Assembly: GCA_035760645.1 (NCBI GenBank)
Contig: DASTSO010000151.1
Span: 1 to 11,178 of the forward strand
Reading direction: 5' to 3'
Length of the DNA stretch: 11,178 bases
DNA from: DASSTY01 sp035760645
GTDB taxonomy: Bacteria; Gemmatimonadota; Gemmatimonadetes; Gemmatimonadales; GWC2-71-9
In this document: positions 1 to 5,842 of the stretch, piece by piece
Layout of the letters: each line of letters opens with the position of its first letter
Numbering within the stretch: position 1 is the stretch's first letter
The notes under the pieces: model-generated
What the model was told of the DNA's origin: nothing
Database searches by the model: none
Seen by the model: the letters and a program-made list of their open reading frames with translations, nothing else
Program-made: the position numbers and the translations under genes

Positions 1-46
1 GCGCGCTCCCGCGGGAGCTCGCGGGCCGCCGTCCCGGAGACCGCCC

Positions 47-454
47 ATGTGGCGCCGGTTCCAGCACTATCTCGAGCCGCTCACCGCCTCGCTCGCCATC
101 GTGCTCACCCTCGTGGTGGTGGCGCTCATCGAGGTGGCGCCCGACGCGCACGAGCTGGCGGTGCTGGCGCCGATCGTCTGGCTCTTGCAGAGCTTCTACG
201 TCTGGCGCGTGCGCCGCGCCCGCCAGCGGGAGCGGCGGCTCCTCCTCGGCGAGGTGCGCGAGATGCTGCGCGACCAGATCAACAACCAGCTCATGGTGAT
301 CCTCGCCAACACCGAGCTCACCGGCGCGCCGCGCGAGGAGCTGGAGACGATGCTCACCGCCGCGCGGCGGATCTCCACCACTCTCGAGCGCCTCTCGGAG
401 GACTCACTGGCGAGCTGGCGGGCCAGCGGGGCGTCGCTGCCGGTGGACGGGTGA
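47..454 (+). CDS. Small two-helix membrane protein with a degenerate histidine-kinase (DHp-like) helix
   Basis: This 135-residue protein starts at ATG with GGAGA six bases upstream. Two hydrophobic segments (about residues 14-30 and 37-54) form a hairpin, followed by a basic stretch (RVRRARQRERR) that should lie on the cytoplasmic side. Residues about 66-118 look like one helical hairpin of a sensor-kinase dimerisation domain. The segment DQINNQLMVILANTEL (76-91) resembles the usual HEINNPLxxILxxxEL H-box, but Asp76 stands where the phospho-accepting His would be. No ATPase domain follows. The resemblance is from motif memory, not alignment. A role as a dimerising or kinase-interacting membrane protein is inference; it may simply be an uncharacterised coiled-coil protein. 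The stop lies six bases before the AI-2E transporter start, so the two are probably co-transcribed. Confidence 0.75.
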   Translation: MWRRFQHYLEPLTASLAIVLTLVVVALIEVAPDAHELAVLAPIVWLLQSFYVWRVRRARQRERRLLLGEVREMLRDQINNQLMVILANTELTGAPREELETMLTAARRISTTLERLSEDSLASWRASGASLPVDG

Positions 455-460
455 GCCCCC

Positions 461-1579
461 GTGAGCCCGCCACGCGAGGGGCGCGAGGGGCGCGAGGGGC
501 GCGAGAGGCGCGAGAGCCGCGAGGGGCGCGCCGCGCCGGTGGCCGGCGTGTGGACGATCGCCGCGGGCGTCGTCCTCGCGGCGCTGTGGGTGGCGCGGGC
601 GCTGCTCGTCCCCGTCGCGCTCGCCCTGGTGCTCGCGCTGCTGCTGCGGCCGGTGATGCGGGGGCTCGTGCGGCGCCACGTCCCCGCGCCGCTCGCCGCC
701 GCGCTCCTCGTCCTCCTCCTCTTCGGCGGCCTCGGCGGCGCCGTCTTCACCGCGGCCGGCCCGGTGCGCGCCTGGGCCGAGCGGCTCCCCGCGACGCTGC
801 AGGCGGCCCAGGGCAAGCTCCGCCGGCTGCGGCGGCCGTTCGAGGAGATGAACCGCGCGGCGCAGCGGGTGGAGCGGGCGGCGGCGGGCGAGCGGGAGGG
901 CGGGCGCGCACCGGCCCCCGCCACACCGGCCGCTCCGGCCGGGCCGGGCGTGCTCGCGCGGGTCTTCGGCACCACGGCCGCGCTCGTGGCGGGGCTCGTC
1001 GAGGTGCTGCTCCTGCTCTACTTCCTCCTCGCCTCGGGCGACCTCTTCCTGCGACGGCTGGTGCGCGCGCTCCGGCAACCGCACGACAAGCGCATCGCCG
1101 TGCGCGTGGCGCGCGACGTCGAGGCGATGATCTCGCGCTACCTCCTCGCCACCCTCCTCATCAACCTCGGCCAGGGCGCCTGCGTCGCGCTCACGATGCT
1201 CCTCCTCGGCATGCCCCAGCCGCTCGTGTGGGGCGGCCTCACCGTCGTGCTCGAGTTCGTGCCGTACCTCGGCGGCGCGCTGATGATCATCCTCCTCGCG
1301 GTCGTCGCGGTGGCCACCTTCGACGCCCCCGGCCGCATCCTCCTCGCCCCCGGGCTGTATCTCCTCATCACCACCCTGCAGAACAACTTCGTCAGCCCCC
1401 TCGTCTACGGCCGCCGGCTCGCGCTGCATCCGATCGCCGTCTTCCTCGGGGTCCTCGCCTGGTACCTGCTCTGGGGCATCGCCGGCGCCTTCCTCGCCGT
1501 GCCGATCCTCGCCGCGCTGAAGGCGTGGGCGGACCGGACGGAGCGGTTCGCCGTCGTCGGGGAGTTCCTGGGGGAGTGA
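461..1579 (+). CDS. AI-2E family transporter (PerM/TqsA-type membrane protein)
   Basis: The protein has 372 residues with a GTG start and belongs to the AI-2E transporter family (PF01594). Family hallmarks are visible: paired N-terminal helices (about 31-68 and 77-100), a soluble middle section (about 105-165, Ala/Pro/Arg-rich), then a helix-rich C-terminal half. That half carries LLGMPQPLVWGGL (248-260), the VPYLGG segment (267-272), N308 and PLVYG (313-317), and the family's typical end WYLLWGIAGAFLAVPI. Members have been linked to export of autoinducer-2, Na+/H+ exchange or small-molecule efflux; the substrate here cannot be read from sequence. Residues 5-23 are an unusual charged REG-repeat tail encoded by a 9-bp tandem repeat. 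The SD is weak (GGTGAG overlapping the upstream stop), which suggests coupling to the gene before it. The stop overlaps the gluconokinase start. Confidence 0.93.
   Translation: MSPPREGREGREGRERRESREGRAAPVAGVWTIAAGVVLAALWVARALLVPVALALVLALLLRPVMRGLVRRHVPAPLAAALLVLLLFGGLGGAVFTAAGPVRAWAERLPATLQAAQGKLRRLRRPFEEMNRAAQRVERAAAGEREGGRAPAPATPAAPAGPGVLARVFGTTAALVAGLVEVLLLLYFLLASGDLFLRRLVRALRQPHDKRIAVRVARDVEAMISRYLLATLLINLGQGACVALTMLLLGMPQPLVWGGLTVVLEFVPYLGGALMIILLAVVAVATFDAPGRILLAPGLYLLITTLQNNFVSPLVYGRRLALHPIAVFLGVLAWYLLWGIAGAFLAVPILAALKAWADRTERFAVVGEFLGE
473..526 (+). repeat. 9-bp tandem repeat, six units, inside the AI-2E gene
   Basis: Six consecutive 9-mers of CGCGAGGGG type lie end to end: units 1-3 and 6 are identical, while units 4 and 5 end in AGG and AGC. 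Because the unit is three codons, copy-number change keeps the reading frame. It encodes alternating Arg-Glu-Gly before the first membrane helix. Confidence 0.9.
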
Positions 1580-2094
1580 GCACGGGCAGACGGGTGGCGC
1601 GGATCGTCGTCGTGATCGGCGTCGCGGGCGCGGGCAAGACCACCGTGGGACGCGCGCTCGCCGCGGCGCTCGGCTGGCCCTTCGCCGATGGGGACGACCG
1701 GCACGACGAGGCGAGCCGCGCCAAGATGCGCGCCGGCCTCCCGCTCGACGACGCCGACCGCGCGCCGTGGCTCGCGCGGCTCGCCGGGGAGATCGCGGCG
1801 TGGGCGCGGACGGGGACCTCGGCCGTGCTCGCCTGCTCGGCGCTCAGGGCGCGCTACCGCGCGACGCTCCGCGCCGCCGCGCCCACCGCGGTGCGCTTCG
1901 TCTGGCTCGACCTTCCGGCCCCGCTCGCCGCGGCGCGGATCGAGACCCGCGCGGGCCACTTCATGCCCGCCGCGCTCGTGGCGAGCCAGTACGCCGCGCT
2001 CGAGCCGCCCGCCGCCGACGAGGCGATCCACGTGGACGCCACGCGGCCGGTCGCCGAGATCGTCGCCCGCGTGCGCGCGGCGCTCGAGCGCTGA
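1576..2094 (+). CDS. gntK: Gluconokinase, GntK/thermoresistant type
   Basis: A 172-residue P-loop kinase, close to the usual ~175 of GntK (EC 2.7.1.12), which phosphorylates D-gluconate to 6-phosphogluconate with ATP for the pentose-phosphate or Entner-Doudoroff routes in the cytoplasm. Visible landmarks are the Walker A loop GVAGAGKTT (15-23), the substrate segment FADGDDRH...KM..GLPLDDADRAPWL (36-66), CSALRARYR (87-95), the nucleotide-binding ETRAGHF (122-128) and the conserved SQY..LEPP..DE stretch near 140. One difference: family members usually have His-Pro in the DGDxxHP motif, and here it is His-Asp. The GTG start overlaps the transporter TGA by four bases, with GGGGAG about 11 bases upstream. 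A second in-frame GTG at 1594 is possible and would still keep the P-loop. No gluconate permease of the GntT type is nearby. Confidence 0.93.
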   Translation: MSTGRRVARIVVVIGVAGAGKTTVGRALAAALGWPFADGDDRHDEASRAKMRAGLPLDDADRAPWLARLAGEIAAWARTGTSAVLACSALRARYRATLRAAAPTAVRFVWLDLPAPLAAARIETRAGHFMPAALVASQYAALEPPAADEAIHVDATRPVAEIVARVRAALER

Positions 2095-2136
2095 CTCGCC
2101 CCTCCCGAGCCTCCTCGACCCACGCACCCCGCCTGC

Positions 2137-2253
2137 GGCGTCGCGGTGGCGGCGGGACCGGGGCCGCGCACCGGCGCGCTCGGGCCCATCACGTCGGTAT
2201 ACTTCCGGGATCCCGACGGCAACCTGCTCGAGGTGAGCAGCTACGCCGAGTGA
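2137..2253 (+). pseudogene. C-terminal remnant of a glyoxalase/VOC family protein
   Basis: After the gluconokinase stop, the same frame stays open and reads GPITSVYFRDPDGNLLEVSS at 2182-2241, ending YAE-TGA. This is the typical last beta strand and C-terminus of vicinal oxygen chelate (glyoxalase/bleomycin-resistance) proteins. The Glu of NLLEV is the usual final metal ligand. The preceding residues GVAVAAGPGPRTGAL also fit the family. Upstream of about 2137 the reading becomes Pro-rich and unlike VOC, so the roughly 90-100 N-terminal residues are missing. The best call is a truncated gene. A GTG at 2146 could yield a ~35-residue peptide, but it would lack the fold. Confidence 0.8.
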
Positions 2254-2290
2254 GCGCCCGCGACCCCTCACCCGCCTTCGGAGACGACGC

Positions 2291-2680
2291 ATGCGACGCA
2301 TTCTCCCCGCCCTGCTCCTCGCCGCCGCCCTGCCGCTCGCGGCGGCGTGCCAGTCCAAGACGGACACCGTCACGCCGAGCGCGCCGAACAGCGCCCCGAA
2401 CGGCGCCGGCGGCGCCGCGGGCGACTCCGCGCCGGGCGACTCCAGCCGCGGCGATTCGCTCCTCACCATCACCGGCGCGGTGCACCACTTCGAGGTCGAG
2501 GGCGGCTTCTGGGCGATCCGCGGCGACGACGGCACCACGTACGATCCGACGAACGGCCTCGCCGCGGAATTCCGGCAGGAGGGCCTGCGGGTACGCGCCC
2601 GCGTGCGGCCGCAGGACGACATGATGAGCACGCACCAGGTGGGCCGCCTCGTGGAGATCGTCGAGATCACGAAGCAGTGA
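2291..2680 (+). CDS. Putative lipoprotein with small OB-like beta domain
   Basis: The protein has 129 residues, an ATG start and GGAG seven bases upstream. A lipoprotein signal peptide is clear: MRR, a hydrophobic Leu/Ala core, and LAAAC with Cys20 as the predicted lipidated residue. Residues 21-56 are a flexible Ser/Gly/Ala/Pro/Asp linker that should lift the domain off the membrane. Residues 57-129 look like a compact beta domain: a TGAVHHFEVEGGFWAIRGDDG strand pair, then YDPTNGL, then RVRARVR and a final VGRLVEIVEI strand. The pattern recalls small OB-fold lipoproteins such as the NlpE C-terminal domain, but I cannot assign a family. It is probably envelope-anchored; its ligand is unknown. 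It stands alone, 37 bases after the VOC remnant. Confidence 0.85.
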   Translation: MRRILPALLLAAALPLAAACQSKTDTVTPSAPNSAPNGAGGAAGDSAPGDSSRGDSLLTITGAVHHFEVEGGFWAIRGDDGTTYDPTNGLAAEFRQEGLRVRARVRPQDDMMSTHQVGRLVEIVEITKQ

Positions 2681-2810
2681 CGCGTGCCGGGCGGTGACGC
2701 AGGTCCCCGCCGGCCTACCCGGCGCCGGCTAGTGTCGGGAGAGGCGGCGCGGGCAGGGGGCTCCGCGCCACGGGACCCGGCAGACACCGGATGACGCAGA
2801 GGAGGACGGG

Positions 2811-3299
2811 ATGGCGACGACGGACACCTGGCGCGGACTCGGCCGCACGCTGACGAGCGGACTCGCCGGCGCCGCGGCGCTCACCGCGGTGCACGAGACG
2901 GCGCGGCGCACCCTCGCGCACCCGCCGCGCATGGACGCGATCGGCATGCGCGCCCTCGCGCGCACCATGCGGCGCGTGGGCGTGCAGCCGCCCCGCCAGC
3001 GGCGGCTCTTCCGCGAGACGCTCGCCGCCGACCTCCTCTCGAACGCGCTCTACTACAGTCTCGTCGGCCTCGGCGAGCGCGCCTGGAGGCGCGGCGCGCT
3101 CCTCGGCGCCGCGGCGGGGGTGGGCGCCGTCGTGCTGCCGCCGCTCCTGGGCCTCGGCCGGCAGCCGAACGCCTCGCGCGTCGAGACCCCGGCGCTCACC
3201 CTGGCGTGGTACCTGATCGGCGGGCTCGCCGCCGCAGCCACGGCCCGCGCCCTCGCGCGCCGCGAGGACGACGTCGACCGCTGGGCGGAGTCGCTCTGA
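2811..3299 (+). CDS. Conserved hypothetical integral membrane protein
   Basis: The protein has 162 residues, with a strong ribosome binding site (AGAGGAGGA, 2798-2806) four bases before the ATG. Likely membrane helices lie at about 14-28, 71-88, 94-115 and 127-147, with Gly/Ala-rich packing faces. Polar landmarks are VHETARR (27-33), PPRMDAIGMRALARTMRRVG (38-57, amphipathic and basic), DLLSNALYYSLVG (74-86) and LAWYLIGG (131-138). I remember a similar pattern from uncharacterised bacterial membrane proteins, but know no function. The C-terminus (RREDDVDRWAESL) is charged and soluble. The DinB-family gene starts 36 bases later with its own SD, so the two may share a transcript. The 130-base gap before this gene holds only a weak 6-bp hairpin and no promoter I can defend. 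Confidence 0.8.
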   Translation: MATTDTWRGLGRTLTSGLAGAAALTAVHETARRTLAHPPRMDAIGMRALARTMRRVGVQPPRQRRLFRETLAADLLSNALYYSLVGLGERAWRRGALLGAAAGVGAVVLPPLLGLGRQPNASRVETPALTLAWYLIGGLAAAATARALARREDDVDRWAESL

Positions 3300-3335
3300 C
3301 GCCGCTCGCCCCCCATCACCATCGGAGATCCCCAC

Positions 3336-3887
3336 GTGCCCGCTGCGATCGCCCGCCCCGCCCCCGAGGAGTACGCGCCCTACTTCGGCCGCTACGTGGA
3401 CCGCGTCCCCGCGGACGTCGCCGATCCGCTCGCGCTCCTGCGCACGCAGCTCGAGACGACGCCCGCGCTCTTCGAGCGCGTCGGCGAGGCGGGCGCGACC
3501 TACCGCTACGCGCCGGGGAAGTGGAGCATCAAAGAGATCCTCGGGCACCTCGCCGAGACCGAGCGGATCTTCGGCTACCGCGCGCTCGCCTTCGCGCGCG
3601 GCGAGACGCAGCCGTTGCCGGGCTTCGACGAGGACGCCTACACCGCGGCCGGCCGCTTCGACGCGCGCCCGCTCGCCGATCTCGTCGAGGAGTACCGCGC
3701 CGTGCGGCGCGCGACGCTGGCGCTCTTTCGCGGGCTCGACGCCGAGGCGCTCGCCTTCGTCGGCACGGCGAGCGGCGGCCCCATGAGCGCGCGGGCACTC
3801 GCGTGGATCATCCCGGGCCACGAGCTGCACCACCTCGAGACGCTGCGCACGCGGTACGGGGTTGGCGAGGGGGCGAAGGTGGCATAG
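3336..3887 (+). CDS. DinB superfamily protein (DinB_2-type, metal-binding four-helix bundle)
   Basis: The protein has 183 residues with a GTG start; GGAGA lies seven bases upstream. It matches the DinB/YfiT-like fold family. The first helix region precedes YAPGKWSIKEILGHLAETER (58-77), a strong family signature, and the C-terminal helix carries GHELHHLETLR. The expected metal triad is His71, His162 and His166. Family members bind divalent metal. Some act as thiol-dependent transferases (bacillithiol, mycothiol) or hydrolases, but most, including this subgroup with AFARGETQPLPGFDEDAY after the first His, have no known substrate. It is cytoplasmic, with no signal peptide. Despite the family name, nothing here ties it to DNA damage or to polymerase IV (also called DinB). 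The protein is complete, with no missing key residue. Confidence 0.9.
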   Translation: MPAAIARPAPEEYAPYFGRYVDRVPADVADPLALLRTQLETTPALFERVGEAGATYRYAPGKWSIKEILGHLAETERIFGYRALAFARGETQPLPGFDEDAYTAAGRFDARPLADLVEEYRAVRRATLALFRGLDAEALAFVGTASGGPMSARALAWIIPGHELHHLETLRTRYGVGEGAKVA

Positions 3888-3894
3888 GGTAGAC

Positions 3895-3934
3895 GGGAGG
3901 GCGAGGGAACGGGTGGACGGGGAGATGGGAGGGG
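3895..3934 (+). other. G-run cluster (possible G-quadruplex) overlapping a ribosome binding site
   Basis: Seven runs of three or four G lie within 40 bases: 3895-3897, 3899-3901, 3905-3907, 3911-3913, 3919-3922, 3927-3929 and 3931-3934. The loops are 1, 3, 3, 5, 4 and 1 bases, which satisfies the common G3+N1-7 rule several ways. The last two runs are also the Shine-Dalgarno of the gene starting at 3940. Folding and function are inference, and high GC raises the chance background. Confidence 0.5.
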
Positions 3935-3939
3935 AGCCG

Positions 3940-4641
3940 ATGAACGAGCTGGTCTGTGACGCGATCGCCGCGCGGCGGCGGCTCCGCTTCGTCTACGAGG
4001 GCTACGAGCGGATCGTCGAGCCGCATCTCTACGGCATCAACACCGCGAACCACGAGGCGCTCAGCGCGTGGCTCGTGGCGGGCTGGACCGCCTCGACGCC
4101 CGAGCCGGGGTGGCGCAACTACCTCGTGGCCGAGATGGCCGACGTGCACGTGCTCGCGACACCGTTCGAGGGACCGCGCCCGGGCTACAACCCCGACGAT
4201 CCCGGCTTCCGGCAGATCTTCTGCCGCCTCGCCGGCGCCCTCGCCGGCGCGGGCGAGGGCATCGGCGAGGGCGCGGGCGAGACCCCGAACGCCGACGCGC
4301 TCTACCACGCGGGCCGCAGCCGCATGGAGGCGGGGGACGCGGCCGGCGCGCTGGCGCTGCTCGAGCGGAGCGTCGCGCTCGAGCCGCACTTCCTCACCCT
4401 CGAGCTCCTCGGCGAGTGTCTCCTCGCGCTCGGCCGCCCGCGCGAGGCGATCGTTCCCCTGGCCGCGAGCACCGGCCTGCACCTGCAGAGCCGCGCCCCC
4501 GCGCGCCTCGCCGAGGTGCTCCTCGCCCTGGGCCGCCGCGAACAGGCCGACGAGCTCGCCGGGCGCGCCCTGGCGGTGGACCCGGACAACGAGGCGGCGC
4601 GGGCGGTGCGGGAGACGGTGCGGCGGGAGCGGGAGGGTTAG
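3940..4641 (+). CDS. WYL-like domain fused to TPR repeats
   Basis: The protein has 233 residues. ATG 3940 is chosen because GGGAGGGG sits about five bases upstream; earlier in-frame starts (3862, 3925) would prepend a basic low-complexity tail. Residues 1-97 resemble the small stand-alone WYL-like family: IAARRRLRFVYEGYERIVEP (9-28), HLYGINTANHEAL, GWRNYLVAEMADVHVL and the ending PRPGYNPDDPGFRQIFCRL. WYL domains are Sm-like ligand-binding modules, usually attached to a helix-turn-helix in transcription factors; none is attached here. A Gly/Ala/Glu linker (98-117) leads to about three TPR-type helical pairs (118-217), including ADALYHAGRSRMEAGDAAGA and a canonical end ALAVDPDNEAA. A protein-protein scaffold or sensor is likely. 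The next gene encodes a small HTH protein, so the two might act together, but that is inference. Confidence 0.82.
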   Translation: MNELVCDAIAARRRLRFVYEGYERIVEPHLYGINTANHEALSAWLVAGWTASTPEPGWRNYLVAEMADVHVLATPFEGPRPGYNPDDPGFRQIFCRLAGALAGAGEGIGEGAGETPNADALYHAGRSRMEAGDAAGALALLERSVALEPHFLTLELLGECLLALGRPREAIVPLAASTGLHLQSRAPARLAEVLLALGRREQADELAGRALAVDPDNEAARAVRETVRREREG

Positions 4642-4660
4642 GCGGGACCGCCGTCCCGCC
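4641..4660 (+). terminator. 8-bp perfect hairpin after the WYL-TPR gene
   Basis: GGCGGGAC (4641-4648) pairs with GTCCCGCC (4653-4660) around a 4-base loop. It begins at the last base of the TAG stop. No T-run follows, so it is either a weak or Rho-assisted terminator or a mere mRNA 3'-end structure. Confidence 0.4.
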
Positions 4661-4697
4661 CCGCCGTCGCACGAACGCAGTCGAAGGAGACGGACCC

Positions 4698-4961
4698 ATG
4701 GCATCACTCGAACAGACCATCGCGAGCCTGGAGCGGGATCCGCGGCCGATTCCGGCCGACGAGGCGGCGCAGTTGCTCGGCATCCGGGGCGATCAGCTCC
4801 TGGCGCTCGACCTGCCGGTCGTGGACCACACGCCCGAGGGGGGCGACATCTACGACTCGAAGGACGTGGCCCACTGGCTGCTCGTCAAGCACAACGACGG
4901 GCAGGACTTCTCGCGCCGGCTGGCGAATTTCGGCAGCCGGCAGGACCTGCCGCCCCACTGA
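4698..4961 (+). CDS. Small excisionase/MerR-like helix-turn-helix protein
   Basis: The protein has 87 residues. ATG 4698 has a near-ideal SD (AAGGAGA, seven bases upstream), which fixes the start despite the frame being open further up. Residues 17-62 fit the winged-HTH pattern of the MerR/excisionase (HTH_17-like) group: PIPADEAAQLLGI as first helix and turn, RGDQLLALDL as second helix, a wing at HTPEGGDIY, then DSKDVAHWLL as the closing helix. The group usually reads xxxEAAxLLGVS...GRxxFxxxDVxxWL. DNA binding is therefore plausible, though the turn is atypical and recognition-helix basic residues are few (Arg30 only). A polar tail (63-87) ends in SRQDLPPH. No integrase or phage gene lies nearby, so a true excisionase is unlikely. 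A small regulator or adaptor is the best guess. Confidence 0.75.
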   Translation: MASLEQTIASLERDPRPIPADEAAQLLGIRGDQLLALDLPVVDHTPEGGDIYDSKDVAHWLLVKHNDGQDFSRRLANFGSRQDLPPH

Positions 4962-4988
4962 GCGGCGGCGGGACGGCAGCGGGGGTGG

Positions 4989-5017
4989 TTGGCGCGGGCG
5001 GGCCGCTGGGGCATATT
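4989..5017 (+). promoter_or_regulatory. Candidate sigma-70-type promoter for the zinc-finger gene
   Basis: TTGGCG (4989-4994) and CATATT (5012-5017) are separated by 17 bases, each matching four of six consensus positions. This is one of few AT-rich spots in the region and lies about 60 bases before the ATG at 5078. It is plausible but unproven. Confidence 0.4.
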
Positions 5018-5077
5018 GTCCCGATCGTACCGGCGCCACCCGGGCAGCCGGCTCCCGCACGCCCCCGCCCACACCGG

Positions 5078-5308
5078 ATGGCCGAGCCGATTCGCGTCGA
5101 GCGTCGCCGAAGCCCGAGAACCGTGCTGCTCCACGGCGATCGCACCTGCGAGACCTGCGGGGTGCCGCTCGCGCCCGTGGGGGTGAGCGTCTGCCGGCGC
5201 TGCGGCAAGCGGCTCTGCGGGCGGCACCTCTACGGCCGCTTCGAGCGCCTCAAACGGTTCCTGCGGTTCGACCGCCTCTGTCCCGACTGCCGGCGGCGCG
5301 GCGCCTGA
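5078..5308 (+). CDS. Compact two-zinc finger protein resembling AN1/FYVE cross-brace domains
   Basis: The protein has 76 residues with eight candidate zinc ligands: C24-x2-C27, C39-x2-C42, C47-x2-H50 and C68-x2-C71. The first six follow the AN1 spacing (CxxC, x9-12, CxxC, x4, CxxH), and CRRCGKRLCGRHLYG looks strongly AN1-like. The AN1 ending (x5-H-x-C) is absent; a later CPDC takes its place, as in FYVE/RING cross-brace folds (compare FYVE CxxCGxxxC...RVCxxC). The basic RHHC motif that binds PI3P in FYVE proteins is lacking. The segment between is very basic (GRFERLKRFLRF), so nucleic acid or membrane contact is possible. There is no signal peptide, so it is probably cytoplasmic. The ATG has no good SD; GTG 5123 is an alternative that keeps all cysteines. 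Zinc binding is likely; function is unknown. Confidence 0.75.
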   Translation: MAEPIRVERRRSPRTVLLHGDRTCETCGVPLAPVGVSVCRRCGKRLCGRHLYGRFERLKRFLRFDRLCPDCRRRGA

Positions 5309-5342
5309 ACGGATGCCGCCGCCGGCGCCCCGGAGCGCGGCC

Positions 5343-5828
5343 ATGCACGTCCATCCCGCCTTCGTCCACACCGCCGCGCTGCTCCTGGCGAGCGCCGGCC
5401 TCGGCGCGTGCGCCCGCACGGCGGGCCCGCCGCCGGAGCTCCCCGAGTGGGTGCGCCGGGAGCCGGGCCGCTGTCTCCGCCCGCGCGACTTCTCCGAGAA
5501 CATGGAAACGATGGCCCGCCGCTGCGCCGAGCAGTTCGTGGCGCAGAACGGCTACACCGACGCCGAGCCGAGCGCCGACACGACGCGCTGGGTGCCGGAG
5601 CCGGCCGAGCACGGCGCCTGGGAGTCGGTCTTCCGCGCCCGCCGCAGCTCCCTCGTGCCCGAGGCCGCGGCGGTGCAGTGCTCGGGCTGGGAGTGCCGGG
5701 TCTTCTTCGAGGCGCGCGGGCTCCCGGGCATTTGCGCCCGGCGTGTCGTGGTCATGACCCAGGTCTTCAGCCGCATCCACCTCCTCCCGGGCCTCGTGCG
5801 CACGCCCTGCGACGTGCGACCGGCCTGA
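5343..5828 (+). CDS. Cysteine-rich putative lipoprotein
   Basis: The protein has 161 residues. ATG 5343 is preferred over 5313 because GGAG lies seven bases before it and it gives a clean lipoprotein signal ending LGAC (Cys23). The mature part has six further cysteines (44, 61, 113, 118, 131, 156), an even number that suits up to three disulfides in the periplasm. A helical segment SENMETMARRCAEQFVAQNG ends in GYTD (71-73). The A..FV..NGYT pattern recalls some NTF2-like envelope proteins, but I would not assign the fold. Then CSGWECRVFFE and ICARRVVVMTQVF look like beta strands, similar to a curved sheet. The proline-rich ORF starts 14 bases after the stop, so these genes probably share one mRNA. 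Function is unknown. Confidence 0.82.
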   Translation: MHVHPAFVHTAALLLASAGLGACARTAGPPPELPEWVRREPGRCLRPRDFSENMETMARRCAEQFVAQNGYTDAEPSADTTRWVPEPAEHGAWESVFRARRSSLVPEAAAVQCSGWECRVFFEARGLPGICARRVVVMTQVFSRIHLLPGLVRTPCDVRPA

Positions 5829-5842
5829 TCGCGAGGCCTCCC

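Noticed and set aside
5..18. Perfect 14-bp palindrome GCTCCCGCGGGAGC at the left edge
   Set aside because: Seven paired positions of mostly G/C arise by chance once or twice in 11 kb of this composition, and the upstream gene is not visible to judge a terminator.
49..1575. Long + strand open frame preceding gluconokinase, giving an apparent 681-residue protein
   Set aside because: The upstream part is an Arg/Ala/Pro-rich shadow of the first two genes; only the section from 1576 shows family motifs.
2708..2724. 6-bp stem hairpin (CGCCGG/CCGGCG) in the gap before the membrane-protein gene
   Set aside because: Short stem with no T-run; such GC hairpins are common here.
4970..5011. G-run cluster upstream of the zinc-finger gene as another quadruplex
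   Set aside because: Loops of 8 and 10 bases break the usual rule, so it is not separable from general G richness.
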